From: CAXBDP01 sp963974465
Lineage (GTDB): Bacteria > Bacteroidota > Bacteroidia > Cytophagales > Cyclobacteriaceae
Length of the DNA: 64,000 nucleotides
NCBI GenBank assembly: GCA_049340005.1
Contig: JBMPIY010000009.1
Direction: 5' to 3' (one strand)
The notes beneath the pieces are model-generated. The model ran no database searches. It was not told where the DNA came from and saw only the letters and a program-made list of their open reading frames with translations. This document shows positions 9,582 to 19,914 of this stretch, one piece after another. The position numbers and the translations under genes are program-made. Numbering within the stretch: position 1 is the stretch's first letter; each line of letters begins with the position of its first letter.

Positions 9582-11663
9582 ATGAAGCAGTTTTTCTTTA
9601 TTAGTCTTATTTTTATTTCCTCATTTTCAATTTCTTACAGTCAGAGTTTTACTATTGAGGAAGCAATGAATTATAGTTTCCCAGAAAATTTGGTGGCTTC
9701 GCCAAGTATGGCTCGTGTAGCTTGGACAGAAAATCATCAAGGCAAACGCAGTATTTACGTAGCAGAAGGCCCAAGATTTAGCGGAAAGTCCCTAGTGAGT
9801 TTTTTGGAAGATGATGGCCAGGCTCTTGGAGAACTGACCTTCTCTCCAGATGGGAATTATATCGCTTATGTAAGAGGTGGAGGAGGCAACCGTCAAGGTG
9901 AAATTCCAAACCCAACTAGTGAAATAGAACCAGCCAAGAGAGAAATTTATCTATTGCCTTTTGTAGGTCGCGGTGCAGATTTAATAGCAGAAGGCAGTAA
10001 TCCAAGTTTCTCACCTGACGGCAAATGGCTGAGCTTTCTGAAAGGTGGCCAAGTATGGGCAAAAGAATTGAATACCGAAAAAAATCCCTCCCGACTTTTC
10101 TCTATTCGAGGTAGCGCAAGTTCTCCACAATGGTCGCCCGATGGTAGCAAATTGGCTTTTATAAGTAGCCGAGGTACACATAGCTATATCGGCATTTTCG
10201 ATTTGGCTATGCAAAAAGTTGAATACATCTCGCCAAGTGTCGATCAAGACCGAAATCCTATTTGGTCGCCAGATGGAAACAAAATCGCCTTTACTCGCAC
10301 TCCTCAGCAATCTGGTTTATTGCCTTTTGTAGAAAGAAGAGAAGGCTTGCCTTGGAGTATTATGGTGCATAATATGGAAAATAATGAAACCAAAGAAATT
10401 TGGAAAGCAAATAAAGGAAATGGCAGTTTCTTCTGGAGTATATCTGCTGATAATCAATTATTTTGGAGTGCAGATGATCAGATCGTATTCCCTTGGGAAG
10501 GAGATGGTTGGCTGCATTTGTATGCAATTAAATCAGCGGGAGGAAATGCTAGGCTACTTACTCCCGGCAAATTCGAAGTACAATATGTAAGTATGACTCC
10601 AGACCGAAAAGCAATGGTCTATTCTTCCAATCAAGACGATATTGACAGACAGCATATTTGGAAAGTGGATATAGCTAACGGCACTCCACAAGCAATCACC
10701 AAAGGCAATGGCTTGGAGTGGTCGCCAGTTGTGAATTCCGATGGTGATATCGCCATGCTAGTATCCGGACCGAGGCAACCTGCTTTTGCAGCTTTTGTAA
10801 ATGATGAAGGCATGCCTGAACCATTAAGACCCGGTATTTTTCCGAATGACTACCCTACTAAAGCAATGGTAGAACCTGAGCAAATTATATTTAAAGCCGA
10901 AGATGGCTTAGATATGCATGCACAGCTTTTCAAACCTGCCAATTACGACTCAAATAAAGAATATCCTGCATTGCTATTTTTCCACGGAGGTTCTAGACGT
11001 CAAATGTATTTAGGTTTCCACGACAGAGGTTATTATCACAATGCTTATGCAATGAACCAATATTTGGCGAGTCAAGGCTATTTGGTAATGGCAGTGAATT
11101 ACCGAAGCGGAATTGGCTACGGCATGGAATTTCGCGAAGCCCAAAATTACGGTGCAAATGGCGCAAGCGAATACAGAGATGTGCTAGCGGCTGGCAAACT
11201 TTTACAACAAAGACAAGATGTAGATAATACGCGTATCGGGCTTTGGGGTGGATCTTATGGAGGATATCTTACGGCTATGGGCTTGGCTCGCAATTCGGAT
11301 ATTTTTGCCGCAGGCGTAGATTTCCATGGTGTACACAATTGGAATGTCGTTATCAGAAACTTTCGATCTGACTACAATCCTCAGCAAGAAGCCGAAGTAG
11401 CTAAAAAAGCCTTTGAATCCTCTCCTATGAGCTTTATCGATGGCTGGAAATCACCGGTATTGCTAATCCATGCAGATGATGATCGCAATGTGCCCTTTAG
11501 CGAAACAGTAGATTTGGCAGAAGCCCTACGCAAACGAGAGGTGTACTTCGAACAGTTAATTTATCCAGACGATGTACATGGTTTCCTATTGCATCGCAAT
11601 TGGGTAAATGCCTACAAAGCCACGGCAGATTTCTTTGAGCGCTTTTTGAAAAATAAGGAATGA
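9582..11663 (+). CDS. S9 family (prolyl oligopeptidase-like) peptidase, exported
   Basis: A 693-residue serine peptidase with a signal peptide (ends near SYSQS). The N-terminal half is a beta-propeller of WD40-like/TolB-like repeats with recurring SPDG and SPDGN turns (FSPDGNYIAYV, WSPDGSKLAFI, WSPDGNKIAFT). The C-terminal third is an alpha/beta-hydrolase with the nucleophile Ser558 in WGGSYGG, the Asp in LLIHADDDRNVP and the His in DDVHGF. It is typical of dipeptidyl or acylaminoacyl peptidases that degrade peptides in the periplasm. It follows the beta-helix lipoprotein by 3 bases. A perfect hairpin lies downstream, before the convergent acylase. Confidence 0.93.
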   Translation: MKQFFFISLIFISSFSISYSQSFTIEEAMNYSFPENLVASPSMARVAWTENHQGKRSIYVAEGPRFSGKSLVSFLEDDGQALGELTFSPDGNYIAYVRGGGGNRQGEIPNPTSEIEPAKREIYLLPFVGRGADLIAEGSNPSFSPDGKWLSFLKGGQVWAKELNTEKNPSRLFSIRGSASSPQWSPDGSKLAFISSRGTHSYIGIFDLAMQKVEYISPSVDQDRNPIWSPDGNKIAFTRTPQQSGLLPFVERREGLPWSIMVHNMENNETKEIWKANKGNGSFFWSISADNQLFWSADDQIVFPWEGDGWLHLYAIKSAGGNARLLTPGKFEVQYVSMTPDRKAMVYSSNQDDIDRQHIWKVDIANGTPQAITKGNGLEWSPVVNSDGDIAMLVSGPRQPAFAAFVNDEGMPEPLRPGIFPNDYPTKAMVEPEQIIFKAEDGLDMHAQLFKPANYDSNKEYPALLFFHGGSRRQMYLGFHDRGYYHNAYAMNQYLASQGYLVMAVNYRSGIGYGMEFREAQNYGANGASEYRDVLAAGKLLQQRQDVDNTRIGLWGGSYGGYLTAMGLARNSDIFAAGVDFHGVHNWNVVIRNFRSDYNPQQEAEVAKKAFESSPMSFIDGWKSPVLLIHADDDRNVPFSETVDLAEALRKREVYFEQLIYPDDVHGFLLHRNWVNAYKATADFFERFLKNKE

Positions 11664-11800
11664 TTTAGCTCCAATGGAGCGAAGCATTCTTTATCCCACG
11701 AATCGATTGCGGTTTAAATTGATGCGCAAAACAACCTCCCGCAAAACAATTCCAAATGCTATAAGGACATTCAAAGAACTGCCTGAAAACACACCTCTAA

Positions 11801-11818
11801 TCTCCTCTCAAGAGGAGA
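11801..11818. terminator. Perfect 8-bp hairpin between convergent genes
   Basis: TCTCCTCT, a CA loop, then AGAGGAGA, followed by CTTATTAT. It sits between the convergent S9 peptidase and penicillin acylase genes, just past the acylase stop codon. It probably acts as a bidirectional terminator, although the T-tract is weak. Confidence 0.5.
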
Positions 11819-11827
11819 CTTATTATG

Positions 11828-13936
11828 CTATTCTTGTTTTTCAGGCCTATAAATTCGTTTCGCATTTTTCAAAACCTCCTCCTTATTCAAAGTCATTGGT
11901 TTTAATTGCTGATTTACGAAAAGCTCCATCTGATCGGTGTGATGCGGACTATTAGGCTGATTAGATGCTCCAAACGGACTTACAGTTTCTATAATCGGTC
12001 CATTCTCGCCAAAACGAACCATCATTATATAAGACTCACCTTGCTCGGCTTTGCGCACTCCAGCTTCCGGTGATTCACTTCTCATTGCAGAAATAACATC
12101 TGGAATTCCGAATACCGGAAGAGATTTTCCATTGCGCGTTAAATTCTGATAAGCCCCTAAGCTTACAAGCTCATCTCCAAAATGTTGGAGAAAATGTGCT
12201 TTAGCTGCTTTCAATGTATTAACTGCCTCAGATTGATCAATAGCACGCTTTGGATCGAGATTTTGTTCGGTAGTATTATCGCGAATATGATAATAGCTAA
12301 AAGCGAATATTGCCGCTCCATCACTATCTGCTTTGGCAGTTTTGTCCCAACTTTTGAGTGCTTCTATTTGCTTGGCGATTTCTGGAAATTCACTTGCCTC
12401 TAAAGCAAATAGCGCTTCCACATTAGTTTGGTAGGCAAGTGTTTCGGGCAGCGTCTTATCGAACTTTATTTCTTTGAATTGCTCATAACTTAACAAACCT
12501 GTATCAGGCATTATTTCTCTAAAACGAAGTGACCTATTATTATCCTCCCGCTTATAATCCATTTCGGCTGGGAATTGCGCTGGGCTTAGATTATCTGTTA
12601 TTGAAGAAGCTCCAAATGGCGTATGATTGGTATTGTACAAATATCCTGATGGTGGATTTACCTGTTGTGGTAATTCATCAAAATCATGAAATTCAGTCCA
12701 CAAATTCTCTGATGAATTTCCTTGCAATACGCCGGTCCAATTAAAGCCTTGTTTACGTTTTGGCAATAATGCATTACTCACAAAGAAAATGCTATCATAG
12801 CGATCGGCGTAAATGGTATTGAACCCCGTAAGCGTCATTCTGCTCATGGCAGCGTTAAATTCACTATAGTTTGTGGCCTTGTTCATAAAATACCATTGCT
12901 CGGCTCCTCTCACATCAAGCAATGCGCCAGTGCGAATACTATATGTTCCTGTTTCGGTTTGCATGGTTGGGCCATATACACTTTTCCATACTTTTCGAGG
13001 CACTGGGATAGTAATAAAATCCCACATTTTCACTTTCAACCAAACACGCTTCTCTTCCAATTCAATCCATTCATTATCAAATCGATATTGTAAATTATTC
13101 TCAGGATTTATTTCCAATTTATATACGTCCAATTTATCAGGATAATTGACGGTATGTGCCCAGCCAAGATGCTCATTTACACCATGGAAAATAGTTGTAC
13201 CACCTGGGAAAAGCCCACCCAATATATTCCAGCCTTCTTCGCTATGCAAATGCGCTTCATACCAAGCCACAGGCCCTTCAAGCGGTTGATGAGAATTGAT
13301 CGCCAAGAAATTCTCACCAGAAAATGTGCGGGAAGAATGAATGGCAATAGCATTAGACCCCACATTTTCTGCGGGAGGTAAATTATCTTCGATCGTACCC
13401 TCCACTATTTGCTGAATCGCTCCATCTGCGCCAGACATTTGAGCAAGCGAAAGAATGTAAGCACTCAAAATATCTTCTGGCATTACTGGAAAGGCGCGCT
13501 TATTCCAAACTCTATCTGGATAAGCAAGTGCGAAATCATTCATGCCATGCGCATAAGCTTCCACTAACGCTCTAAACTCTGCCGATAGCGCAGTGGAATA
13601 ATTGGCCTTGGCAAGCTCACGAGTTTCAAGTAAATGCACGAAAAAATCAACAGGTGCAGCATCCTTTCCAAATGTTCTCCCCAGCATTGCTTTTCCAGCC
13701 AACATCGTTTTTTGGATAGTTTCGAAATCGTCCTCCGCATGCGCCCATGCTAAACCGTAAGCTACATCAGCATCCGTTTCACCAAAAATATGCGGCACAC
13801 CATACGTATCTCTTGCAATCTGAATTTGAGAAATATCATAGTTGGATGGTTCATAACTCGTAGTGCAACCTACAACAACTAATAGGCTGATTATTAAAGA
13901 GCAATTCTTTATAAAGGATTTTAGATAATTGGGCAT
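11828..13936 (-). CDS. Penicillin acylase family protein (Ntn hydrolase), lipoprotein
   Basis: A 702-residue member of the penicillin amidase/acyl-homoserine-lactone acylase family (PF01804). A lipoprotein signal ends at VVGC (Cys24). The alpha-chain region has the usual IARDTYGVPHIFGETDADVAYG opening. The autocleavage nucleophile is Ser194 in VGSNAIAIH, with Asn two positions on from the cleaved Gly; the usual following Trp is Ile. Family members cleave amides of penicillins, N-acyl-homoserine lactones or other N-acyl compounds in the periplasm, and the substrate cannot be told here. The gene stands alone, converging with the S9 peptidase and divergent from the receiver-kinase gene (190 bases). 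Confidence 0.92.
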   Translation of the reverse strand: MPNYLKSFIKNCSLIISLLVVVGCTTSYEPSNYDISQIQIARDTYGVPHIFGETDADVAYGLAWAHAEDDFETIQKTMLAGKAMLGRTFGKDAAPVDFFVHLLETRELAKANYSTALSAEFRALVEAYAHGMNDFALAYPDRVWNKRAFPVMPEDILSAYILSLAQMSGADGAIQQIVEGTIEDNLPPAENVGSNAIAIHSSRTFSGENFLAINSHQPLEGPVAWYEAHLHSEEGWNILGGLFPGGTTIFHGVNEHLGWAHTVNYPDKLDVYKLEINPENNLQYRFDNEWIELEEKRVWLKVKMWDFITIPVPRKVWKSVYGPTMQTETGTYSIRTGALLDVRGAEQWYFMNKATNYSEFNAAMSRMTLTGFNTIYADRYDSIFFVSNALLPKRKQGFNWTGVLQGNSSENLWTEFHDFDELPQQVNPPSGYLYNTNHTPFGASSITDNLSPAQFPAEMDYKREDNNRSLRFREIMPDTGLLSYEQFKEIKFDKTLPETLAYQTNVEALFALEASEFPEIAKQIEALKSWDKTAKADSDGAAIFAFSYYHIRDNTTEQNLDPKRAIDQSEAVNTLKAAKAHFLQHFGDELVSLGAYQNLTRNGKSLPVFGIPDVISAMRSESPEAGVRKAEQGESYIMMVRFGENGPIIETVSPFGASNQPNSPHHTDQMELFVNQQLKPMTLNKEEVLKNAKRIYRPEKQE

Positions 13937-14126
13937 AAGGTAAATAGCATTGAGAATACAATTTGAAAAATAAAAACTAAAGAGATAAAGTTGTTAAGGA
14001 TTTGTGAAGTATTTTAGCAATTGGTTTTAAAAAAGCCTTTCAAAGAATCAGAAAAAACTCATTTGTCTGCCTAGATAAATACTTTTTGCTAAAGATTTAA
14101 TAAATCTAACAAATATAGATTGGGAT

Positions 14127-15332
14127 ATGAATCCGACTAAAATACTCATTACTGAAGACGAACCGGTACAAGCATTGATGCTCAAAAAAGCCTTGGAAGA
14201 GCTTGGTCATAAGGTAATAGGTGTGGTAAATAATGGTGAAGAATCAATTGCTTTAGCAAAAAAAGAAAAACCAAATCTGATAATGATGGATATTGGCTTA
14301 CCGGGTGGTATGGATGGGATTACCGCAGCCGATATTATTAAAAGAGAGTGTGATATTCCTGTAATATTCGTAACCGCATCCGACGACCAGGCTACCATCA
14401 AAAAAGCCGTAGCATCTAATGCAAATGGTTACATATTGAAGCCTGTAAACCCACGTGAAATTAATATTGTGGTGGAGATGGCATTGACCAAAGATTTGCT
14501 CGAACGTAAGCTCAAAAACCTGAATAAGGAATTAGATGTAAAAGTAAAGCAGCGAACCAAAGAACTACAAGTGGCCAACAATGATTTAAAGAAGGCTCTT
14601 GAAAAAGAAAAAGAGCTGAATGAGTTCAAATCATTGATTGTCACCAATGTGTCTCATCAATTTAAGACTCCTCTTACAACTATCAATTCCTCCGCGGAGT
14701 TAATTGATAAAAACATCGAAATGAATGGTGATTTGAGTAGGATCTTGAAACACTCTCTGAGAATTCAAAACAGTGTGAAGCACTTGAATGACCTCTTAAA
14801 TGAGATTTTGTATATAGATAAAGCGGACTCCGTAAAAATTTCCTACAGCCCTGAAATAATCAACCTAAATAAATATCTAGATACTTTTTTTGATGATATA
14901 ACACATGGAATTTGTCGCAAGCATAGCCTTAAAAAATCAATTGATTTAGATCAAGACGAGCACTATATCGACAAAGAATTATTTCATCAAGTTCTTTCAA
15001 ATTTATTGGCAAATGCAGCTAATTATAGCAAGGATGGCACAATCATAGAAGTAGAATTAAAAACCGAAAATGGGTGGTTGTATTGCACTGTGAAGGATTA
15101 TGGCATAGGTATACCTCAAAAGGATCAGGCCAAGCTATTCGATAGATTCTTTAGAGGCTCCAATGTAGGCCCAAAAGAAGGCACTGGATTAGGCATGGCA
15201 ATCATCAAGAAAAGCTTAGAAGTACAAGGTGGAGAGCTCTCCTTCGAAAGTGAGTTGGACAAAGGCACAACTTTCCAGTTCAGAATTCCAGTATCTATTC
15301 ATACCAAATTCTCACCTATTGAGACCTTATAA
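14127..15332 (+). CDS. Receiver-histidine kinase hybrid (REC-HisKA-HATPase)
   Basis: A 401-residue cytoplasmic signalling protein with the unusual order receiver first, kinase last. The receiver (residues 1-122) has the acidic pair Glu10/Asp11, phospho-acceptor Asp55 (MMDIGLPGG), Thr83 and Lys105. A coiled coil (about 123-168) leads to the HisKA helix with His177 in VSHQFKTPL. A HATPase domain follows with an N box (NLLANAANYS), DYGIG and GTGLGMAI. There are no membrane segments, so its input must arrive by phosphorylation of the receiver from another kinase. This is a known Bacteroidota architecture. It stands alone; its stop overlaps the convergent Nudix gene by 17 bases. Confidence 0.93.
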   Translation: MNPTKILITEDEPVQALMLKKALEELGHKVIGVVNNGEESIALAKKEKPNLIMMDIGLPGGMDGITAADIIKRECDIPVIFVTASDDQATIKKAVASNANGYILKPVNPREINIVVEMALTKDLLERKLKNLNKELDVKVKQRTKELQVANNDLKKALEKEKELNEFKSLIVTNVSHQFKTPLTTINSSAELIDKNIEMNGDLSRILKHSLRIQNSVKHLNDLLNEILYIDKADSVKISYSPEIINLNKYLDTFFDDITHGICRKHSLKKSIDLDQDEHYIDKELFHQVLSNLLANAANYSKDGTIIEVELKTENGWLYCTVKDYGIGIPQKDQAKLFDRFFRGSNVGPKEGTGLGMAIIKKSLEVQGGELSFESELDKGTTFQFRIPVSIHTKFSPIETL

Positions 15333-15708
15333 GCACCAAGTAATCTATAACAATAGGTATATCCGCATCTGCCCAATCCAATAGTGGCAATTCAATTGCT
15401 TCTAACCATTGAAAATCTTTATGTTCAGTCAAGCGAATCTCGCCTGAAGTAATTTTCGCTCTGAAAGGGATTAATTCAATACCTTTGTCTTGGTATTTAT
15501 GCTGATGACTGGGCATTTTTTCCAAAATTTCGATTGTAACAGAAAGCTCCTCCATGATCTCTCGAACAATAGAACCTTCAGCACTTTCACCCTCCCGCAA
15601 TTTTCCACCTGGGAATTCCCATTTACCTGGCAAGTCCATTTTATCACTTCTTTGGCAAACTAATACCAAACCTTTCATTTCAATTATTGCACAACTTACC
15701 TTTATCAT
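15316..15708 (-). CDS. Nudix hydrolase, MutT-like NTP pyrophosphohydrolase
   Basis: A 130-residue Nudix protein. The Nudix box runs from Gly35: GGKLREGESAEG, then REIMEELSV, matching Gx5Ex7REUxEExGU except that the last Gly is Ser56. The opening residues and the WEFPGGK stretch fit the 8-oxo-dGTP/(deoxy)nucleoside triphosphate pyrophosphatase subgroup, which cleans oxidised nucleotides from the pool. A role in mutation avoidance is inferred from the family. It lies between divergent MBL-fold and convergent kinase genes. Confidence 0.9.
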   Translation of the reverse strand: MIKVSCAIIEMKGLVLVCQRSDKMDLPGKWEFPGGKLREGESAEGSIVREIMEELSVTIEILEKMPSHQHKYQDKGIELIPFRAKITSGEIRLTEHKDFQWLEAIELPLLDWADADIPIVIDYLVLIRSQ

Positions 15709-15750
15709 TATCCTTAAACATAATATCTACAAAATCACTTATTTATCTTG

Positions 15751-16821
15751 ATGAAGAAATTACAATATTTTTTGAAATCTATGCTGTTTTTGGCTTTTAC
15801 ACTAACCACTGCGGTATTTTTTTTAGGATGGCTATATACGGCACCTGTTTATAAAGGGCCAGTTACAGATCATTTTGATGGAAATAAATTTATTCATCCA
15901 TGGGAAGCGCCTGCCTCCAAGGGCTTTTTGGATGTGTTGAAATGGATGACAAGCCGCGATCAAGGTGAATGGCGGGAGGATCTATCAAGTATCACTGCTG
16001 ATCCAATTGAGCCAAGAATATTTGGCGATGAATTGAAAATCACCTTTATCAATCACGCTACAGTTTTGGTACAGACGCAAGGAGTCAACATCCTATTTGA
16101 TCCAATTTGGTCGGAGCGTACTAGTCCTATTTCATTTCTTGGCCCTAAGAGGCAAAAAGCTGTTGGTGTACCGTTCGAAGATCTTCCGCAAATAGATGTA
16201 GTAATTTATAGCCACAACCATTACGACCATTTAGATGTGCAAAGTATCCTTATGCTAAACAGGGCATTTTCACCAAAATTCATTGCTCCATTAGGAATAG
16301 ACCTATTTATCAAAAAGCAAGGTGTTGCAAATGTGATAGCAATGGACTGGTGGGATAGCACTATTTTGGATGAAATTGAAATAATTGCAACGCCAGCGCA
16401 ACACTTCTCTGGTCGAGGGTTTTTTGATAGAGATAAGACTTTGTGGTGTAGTTATGTAATAAAAACAGCGGGAGGAAATATTTTCTTTGGTGGTGATACG
16501 GGCTACGCTCCTATTTTTAAGGAAATTGGGGAACGCTTCGACGAAATGCGCTTAGCAATGGTACCTATTGGAGCCTATAAGCCACGCTGGTTTATGTCCC
16601 CTGTACATACCGATCCAGCAGAAGGCTATCAGATATACAAAGATGTAAATGCAAGCTATGGCATTCCTATCCACTTTGGCACATTCCCTCTGGCCGATGA
16701 TGGGCAATTCGACCCAGAAAATGAATTGAAAGAGATATTGGCAAAAGAAAATAGCCAAGATGGCAAGTTTAAACTCCTCAGAAATGGCGAGAGTTGGGAA
16801 ATTCCAAAAATAATGCCCTGA
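15751..16821 (+). CDS. MBL-fold metallohydrolase (NAPE-PLD/UlaG-like), membrane-anchored
   Basis: A 356-residue protein starting at the ATG 15751; the TTG immediately before it is less likely. The N-terminus has one hydrophobic segment (about residues 8-30), a signal anchor. A metallo-beta-lactamase domain follows with the metal motif HNHYDH (SHNHYDHLD), an INHATVLV strand, FGGDTGY and a late HFGTFPL. It resembles the N-acylphosphatidylethanolamine phospholipase D-like and UlaG-like branch, whose bacterial members act on phospholipids or lactones. The actual substrate is unknown. The gene is monocistronic and lies upstream of tRNA-Ser. Confidence 0.88.
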   Translation: MKKLQYFLKSMLFLAFTLTTAVFFLGWLYTAPVYKGPVTDHFDGNKFIHPWEAPASKGFLDVLKWMTSRDQGEWREDLSSITADPIEPRIFGDELKITFINHATVLVQTQGVNILFDPIWSERTSPISFLGPKRQKAVGVPFEDLPQIDVVIYSHNHYDHLDVQSILMLNRAFSPKFIAPLGIDLFIKKQGVANVIAMDWWDSTILDEIEIIATPAQHFSGRGFFDRDKTLWCSYVIKTAGGNIFFGGDTGYAPIFKEIGERFDEMRLAMVPIGAYKPRWFMSPVHTDPAEGYQIYKDVNASYGIPIHFGTFPLADDGQFDPENELKEILAKENSQDGKFKLLRNGESWEIPKIMP

Positions 16822-16889
16822 CAGTAAATTGGTTATTGCTTATTGCTAGATTTTTGTCCAGAAAATTGAAAAATAAGAATCTACTATTC

Positions 16890-16897
16890 TATATTTG
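16890..16897 (+). promoter_or_regulatory. TAnnTTTG promoter box of tRNA-Ser
   Basis: TATATTTG exactly matches the Bacteroidota -7 element TAnnTTTG. An ATTG about 21 bases upstream could serve as the -33 TTTG element. The first base of the tRNA lies 33 bases downstream, which fits a short processed leader. Confidence 0.5.
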
Positions 16898-16929
16898 CAG
16901 TCCATTCGGCAAAGCACGAATCTTTCTAA

Positions 16930-17017
<88 letters not shown>

Positions 17018-17022
17018 ACCAA

Positions 17023-17057
17023 AATAACCCACTGAATTTCAGTGGGTTATTTTTTTT
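17023..17057 (+). terminator. Rho-independent terminator after tRNA-Ser
   Basis: A 12-bp perfect stem (AATAACCCACTG with CAGTGGGTTATT, loop AATT) is followed directly by a run of T. This is a textbook intrinsic terminator. Confidence 0.92.
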
Positions 17058-17216
17058 AAATAACTAGTTAAAAGATAATCCAATAAAATCCCTCCATCAT
17101 AACTCCGACTTCATTAATATTTTACTGAAAGGCTATTTGGCTCCCAAACCCTGACTTTAATCACCTCAAACCCAGAAATTCCTTTTTAATTTTAGTGATC
17201 GATTAAATCTGAATCA

Positions 17217-19904
17217 ATGGAGCAACAATGGCATTCCTTATCTTTTGAAGAAGCACTAAGTAAACTAAAGGCTGATAAAGAAGGCCTAAACCAAAGTGAA
17301 GTTGAGAAGCGTCGATTGCAGTATGGGTATAATGAAATTCCTGAAGCTGGACAGCAGAGTATTTTAATGCTCTTGTTCAAGCAATTCAAAAGTCTTCTAG
17401 TCGGAGTATTGCTTGTTGCCGCCATTATCTCATTGCTCAGCGATCATGCAATTGATGCCTATGTAATCTTTGCAGTAATACTTATAAATGCTACTATTGG
17501 CTTTTCTCAACAAATAAGAGCAAACAAAGCAGTTGCTTCGCTAAAAAGTATTTTGGTAAGCAAAACCAAAGTATTGAGAGACAATGAAATGATAATCCTC
17601 CCCGCTCGTGAGCTTGTACTAGGAGATATAATCATTTTGGAGGAAGGCGATAGTATTCCTGCCGATGCAAGACTTATTGAATGTAAAAATGTAAGAACCA
17701 TCGAAGGACCGCTCACAGGTGAATCTTTACCAGTTGGGAAAAGAGAAGAAATTATTGCTCAAGAAACTCCAATGGCGGATAGAGTCAATATGCTTTATAA
17801 AAGCACATTTATGGCGGGAGGTTTTGCAAAAGCAGTGGTTACTGGCACAGGATTGAATACGGCTATTGGAGAAATTGCTCAAAGTTTATCCGGCATTAAG
17901 CAAGGCAAAACCAACTTTCAAAAGCGCACAGATATTCTTGGAAAGCAAATGGCGGTAATTGCCATTTTAAGTGCCTTATCATTGTTTGTTGTGGTTTACT
18001 TTACACAAGGCTCCACCATAGAAGAAAGCTTAATTATAGCTATTGCAGCATTAGTTGCAGCAATTCCGGAAGGTTTGCCGGCTGTGTTATCTATCGTTTT
18101 GGCAATTGGAGCTAATCGTATGGCAAAGCGAAAAGCCATAATGCGAGAATTTACTGCTACCGAAACAATTGGAGCAATCACCACTATTATCACTGACAAA
18201 ACAGGCACGCTCACTCAAAATACCCTGAATGTTCAGAAAATTGGTATCGCAGGTGAGGATGACATTGAAGTAAGCGGAGAAGGATGGAATCCAGAGGGTA
18301 AATTCTTTCAATTGGAAAAGGAATTTGATGGGCTCAATATGCCTGCATTCCTTCAGTTTATCAAAATTTGCGAATGGAGTAACAATGCTCAAATAAATAA
18401 AAAAGACAATAAATTCGAGCTTATCGGTGATCCTACAGAAGGAGCTCTGAAAGTATTAGCTAAAAAAGGAGGCTTTCAAAATCAGACTTGGAACTGCAAA
18501 AGAGTTGATGACTTGCCTTTCAGCTCCGACCTGAAAATGAGAGCTTCATTGATTAACTCAGAAGGAAAAAAGCAGATACTTATAATTGGTGCGCCTGAAA
18601 TGGTATTGCAAAAATCCTCCCGCCAATTAACAAGCAAAGAAATCAAGGAACTAGATGCTAAGGGTAAAACCCAGATAAAAACAAAAATTGAAGCTTGGTC
18701 CGGAGAAGCAATGCGAGTAATTGCTTTAGCTTATTTAGATGTAGATTCTACTACCATCAAAATTGATCCAGATCAACTGAATAACTTGACTTTTGCGGGA
18801 ATTGTAGGAATGATTGATCCACCAAGGCCAGATGTAGCCGATTCAATTAGCAAATGCAAAGAAGCTGGAATACGTGTGATAATGGCCACAGGAGATCATG
18901 TAAATACTGCCATCGCAATCGCCAAGGAAACAGGAATTCTTGAGCCAAATGCAGATGCCAAAACCGCTGCACTCACAGAAGTGGATTTGCTAGAAATGGA
19001 TGAAAAGGAATTCGAAAAAGCAATCCTGAGTGTGAATGTTTTTGCTCGACTCACGCCCAATATGAAATTGCGAATTGCTGAAACTCTGCAAAAATCAGGA
19101 GAATTGATTGCCATGACAGGAGATGGAGTGAATGACGCTCCCGCATTAAAAAAGGCTGACATAGGTGTGGCAATGGGCATTATGGGAACAGATGTAGCGC
19201 GTGATTCGGCTCAAATGGTGCTGGCTGATGATAATTTCTCCAGTATTGTGCATGCAATTGAGGAAGGCCGGATTGTATTTACAAACACACGGCAAACAAG
19301 CTTTTTCCTAGTCACAACCAATTTTGCTGAAATTACCACATTACTAGCCACTTCGATGATGGGTTTTCCAATCCCACTCACAGCTACTCAGATACTATGG
19401 CTAAATCTGGTGACCGATGGCGTGGGTGATATTGCTTTGGCTACAGAAAAAGGTCATGGTGATGTATTGCAGCAAAAACCGATTAATCATAAAGAGAAAA
19501 TTCTCAACCGAAGCATAGTGCCGTTTCTGATTATCAATGTGACTTTAATGGCCATTCTTACTATTAGCGTATTTGCATGGCATTATGAGGAAGGCTTGGA
19601 AATTGCCAGAACAGCAGCATTTATCACGATGTCTTTTTGTCAACTGTTTAACATTTTAAATATGCGTTCCTTGAAATTATCGGTTTTCAACATTGGTATA
19701 TTTAGCAATCGCAATATCAATCTTGCCCTATTTGCTTCTGTTATTATTACCGTTTCTATAATCGAAATACCCTTTTTCCAATCCCTTTTCCAATTCAAAA
19801 CCATTTCAGCTTTAGAGTTTATCACTTTGGTATTTCTTAGCTCATTTGTGCTTTGGTTTGGTGAGATTTATAAGTGGGTGATGGGAAAGAGAGAAAATGA
19901 TTGA
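17217..19904 (+). CDS. Cation-transporting P-type ATPase (P2-type, Ca2+-like)
   Basis: An 895-residue P-type ATPase. The N-terminal cation-ATPase domain (residues 1-70) is followed by actuator motif TGES, ion-site helix IPEGLPA, phosphorylation motif DKTGTLT with Asp327, and hinge MTGDGVNDAPALKKADIGVAMG. About ten membrane helices are predicted. The PEGLP form places it with P2-type Ca2+/Na+ pumps rather than heavy-metal pumps (there is no CPC). It probably expels Ca2+ or another cation from the cytoplasm. The start is the ATG at 17217. The gene is free-standing after tRNA-Ser and converges with the methyltransferase gene. Confidence 0.95.
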   Translation: MEQQWHSLSFEEALSKLKADKEGLNQSEVEKRRLQYGYNEIPEAGQQSILMLLFKQFKSLLVGVLLVAAIISLLSDHAIDAYVIFAVILINATIGFSQQIRANKAVASLKSILVSKTKVLRDNEMIILPARELVLGDIIILEEGDSIPADARLIECKNVRTIEGPLTGESLPVGKREEIIAQETPMADRVNMLYKSTFMAGGFAKAVVTGTGLNTAIGEIAQSLSGIKQGKTNFQKRTDILGKQMAVIAILSALSLFVVVYFTQGSTIEESLIIAIAALVAAIPEGLPAVLSIVLAIGANRMAKRKAIMREFTATETIGAITTIITDKTGTLTQNTLNVQKIGIAGEDDIEVSGEGWNPEGKFFQLEKEFDGLNMPAFLQFIKICEWSNNAQINKKDNKFELIGDPTEGALKVLAKKGGFQNQTWNCKRVDDLPFSSDLKMRASLINSEGKKQILIIGAPEMVLQKSSRQLTSKEIKELDAKGKTQIKTKIEAWSGEAMRVIALAYLDVDSTTIKIDPDQLNNLTFAGIVGMIDPPRPDVADSISKCKEAGIRVIMATGDHVNTAIAIAKETGILEPNADAKTAALTEVDLLEMDEKEFEKAILSVNVFARLTPNMKLRIAETLQKSGELIAMTGDGVNDAPALKKADIGVAMGIMGTDVARDSAQMVLADDNFSSIVHAIEEGRIVFTNTRQTSFFLVTTNFAEITTLLATSMMGFPIPLTATQILWLNLVTDGVGDIALATEKGHGDVLQQKPINHKEKILNRSIVPFLIINVTLMAILTISVFAWHYEEGLEIARTAAFITMSFCQLFNILNMRSLKLSVFNIGIFSNRNINLALFASVIITVSIIEIPFFQSLFQFKTISALEFITLVFLSSFVLWFGEIYKWVMGKREND

Positions 19905-19914
19905 AAAGTGTAAA

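Noticed and set aside
11674..11955. Open frame of 93 codons after the S9 peptidase gene
   Set aside because: It overlaps the acylase end, has no recognisable protein features and spans the hairpin at 11801-11818, so it is taken as non-coding.
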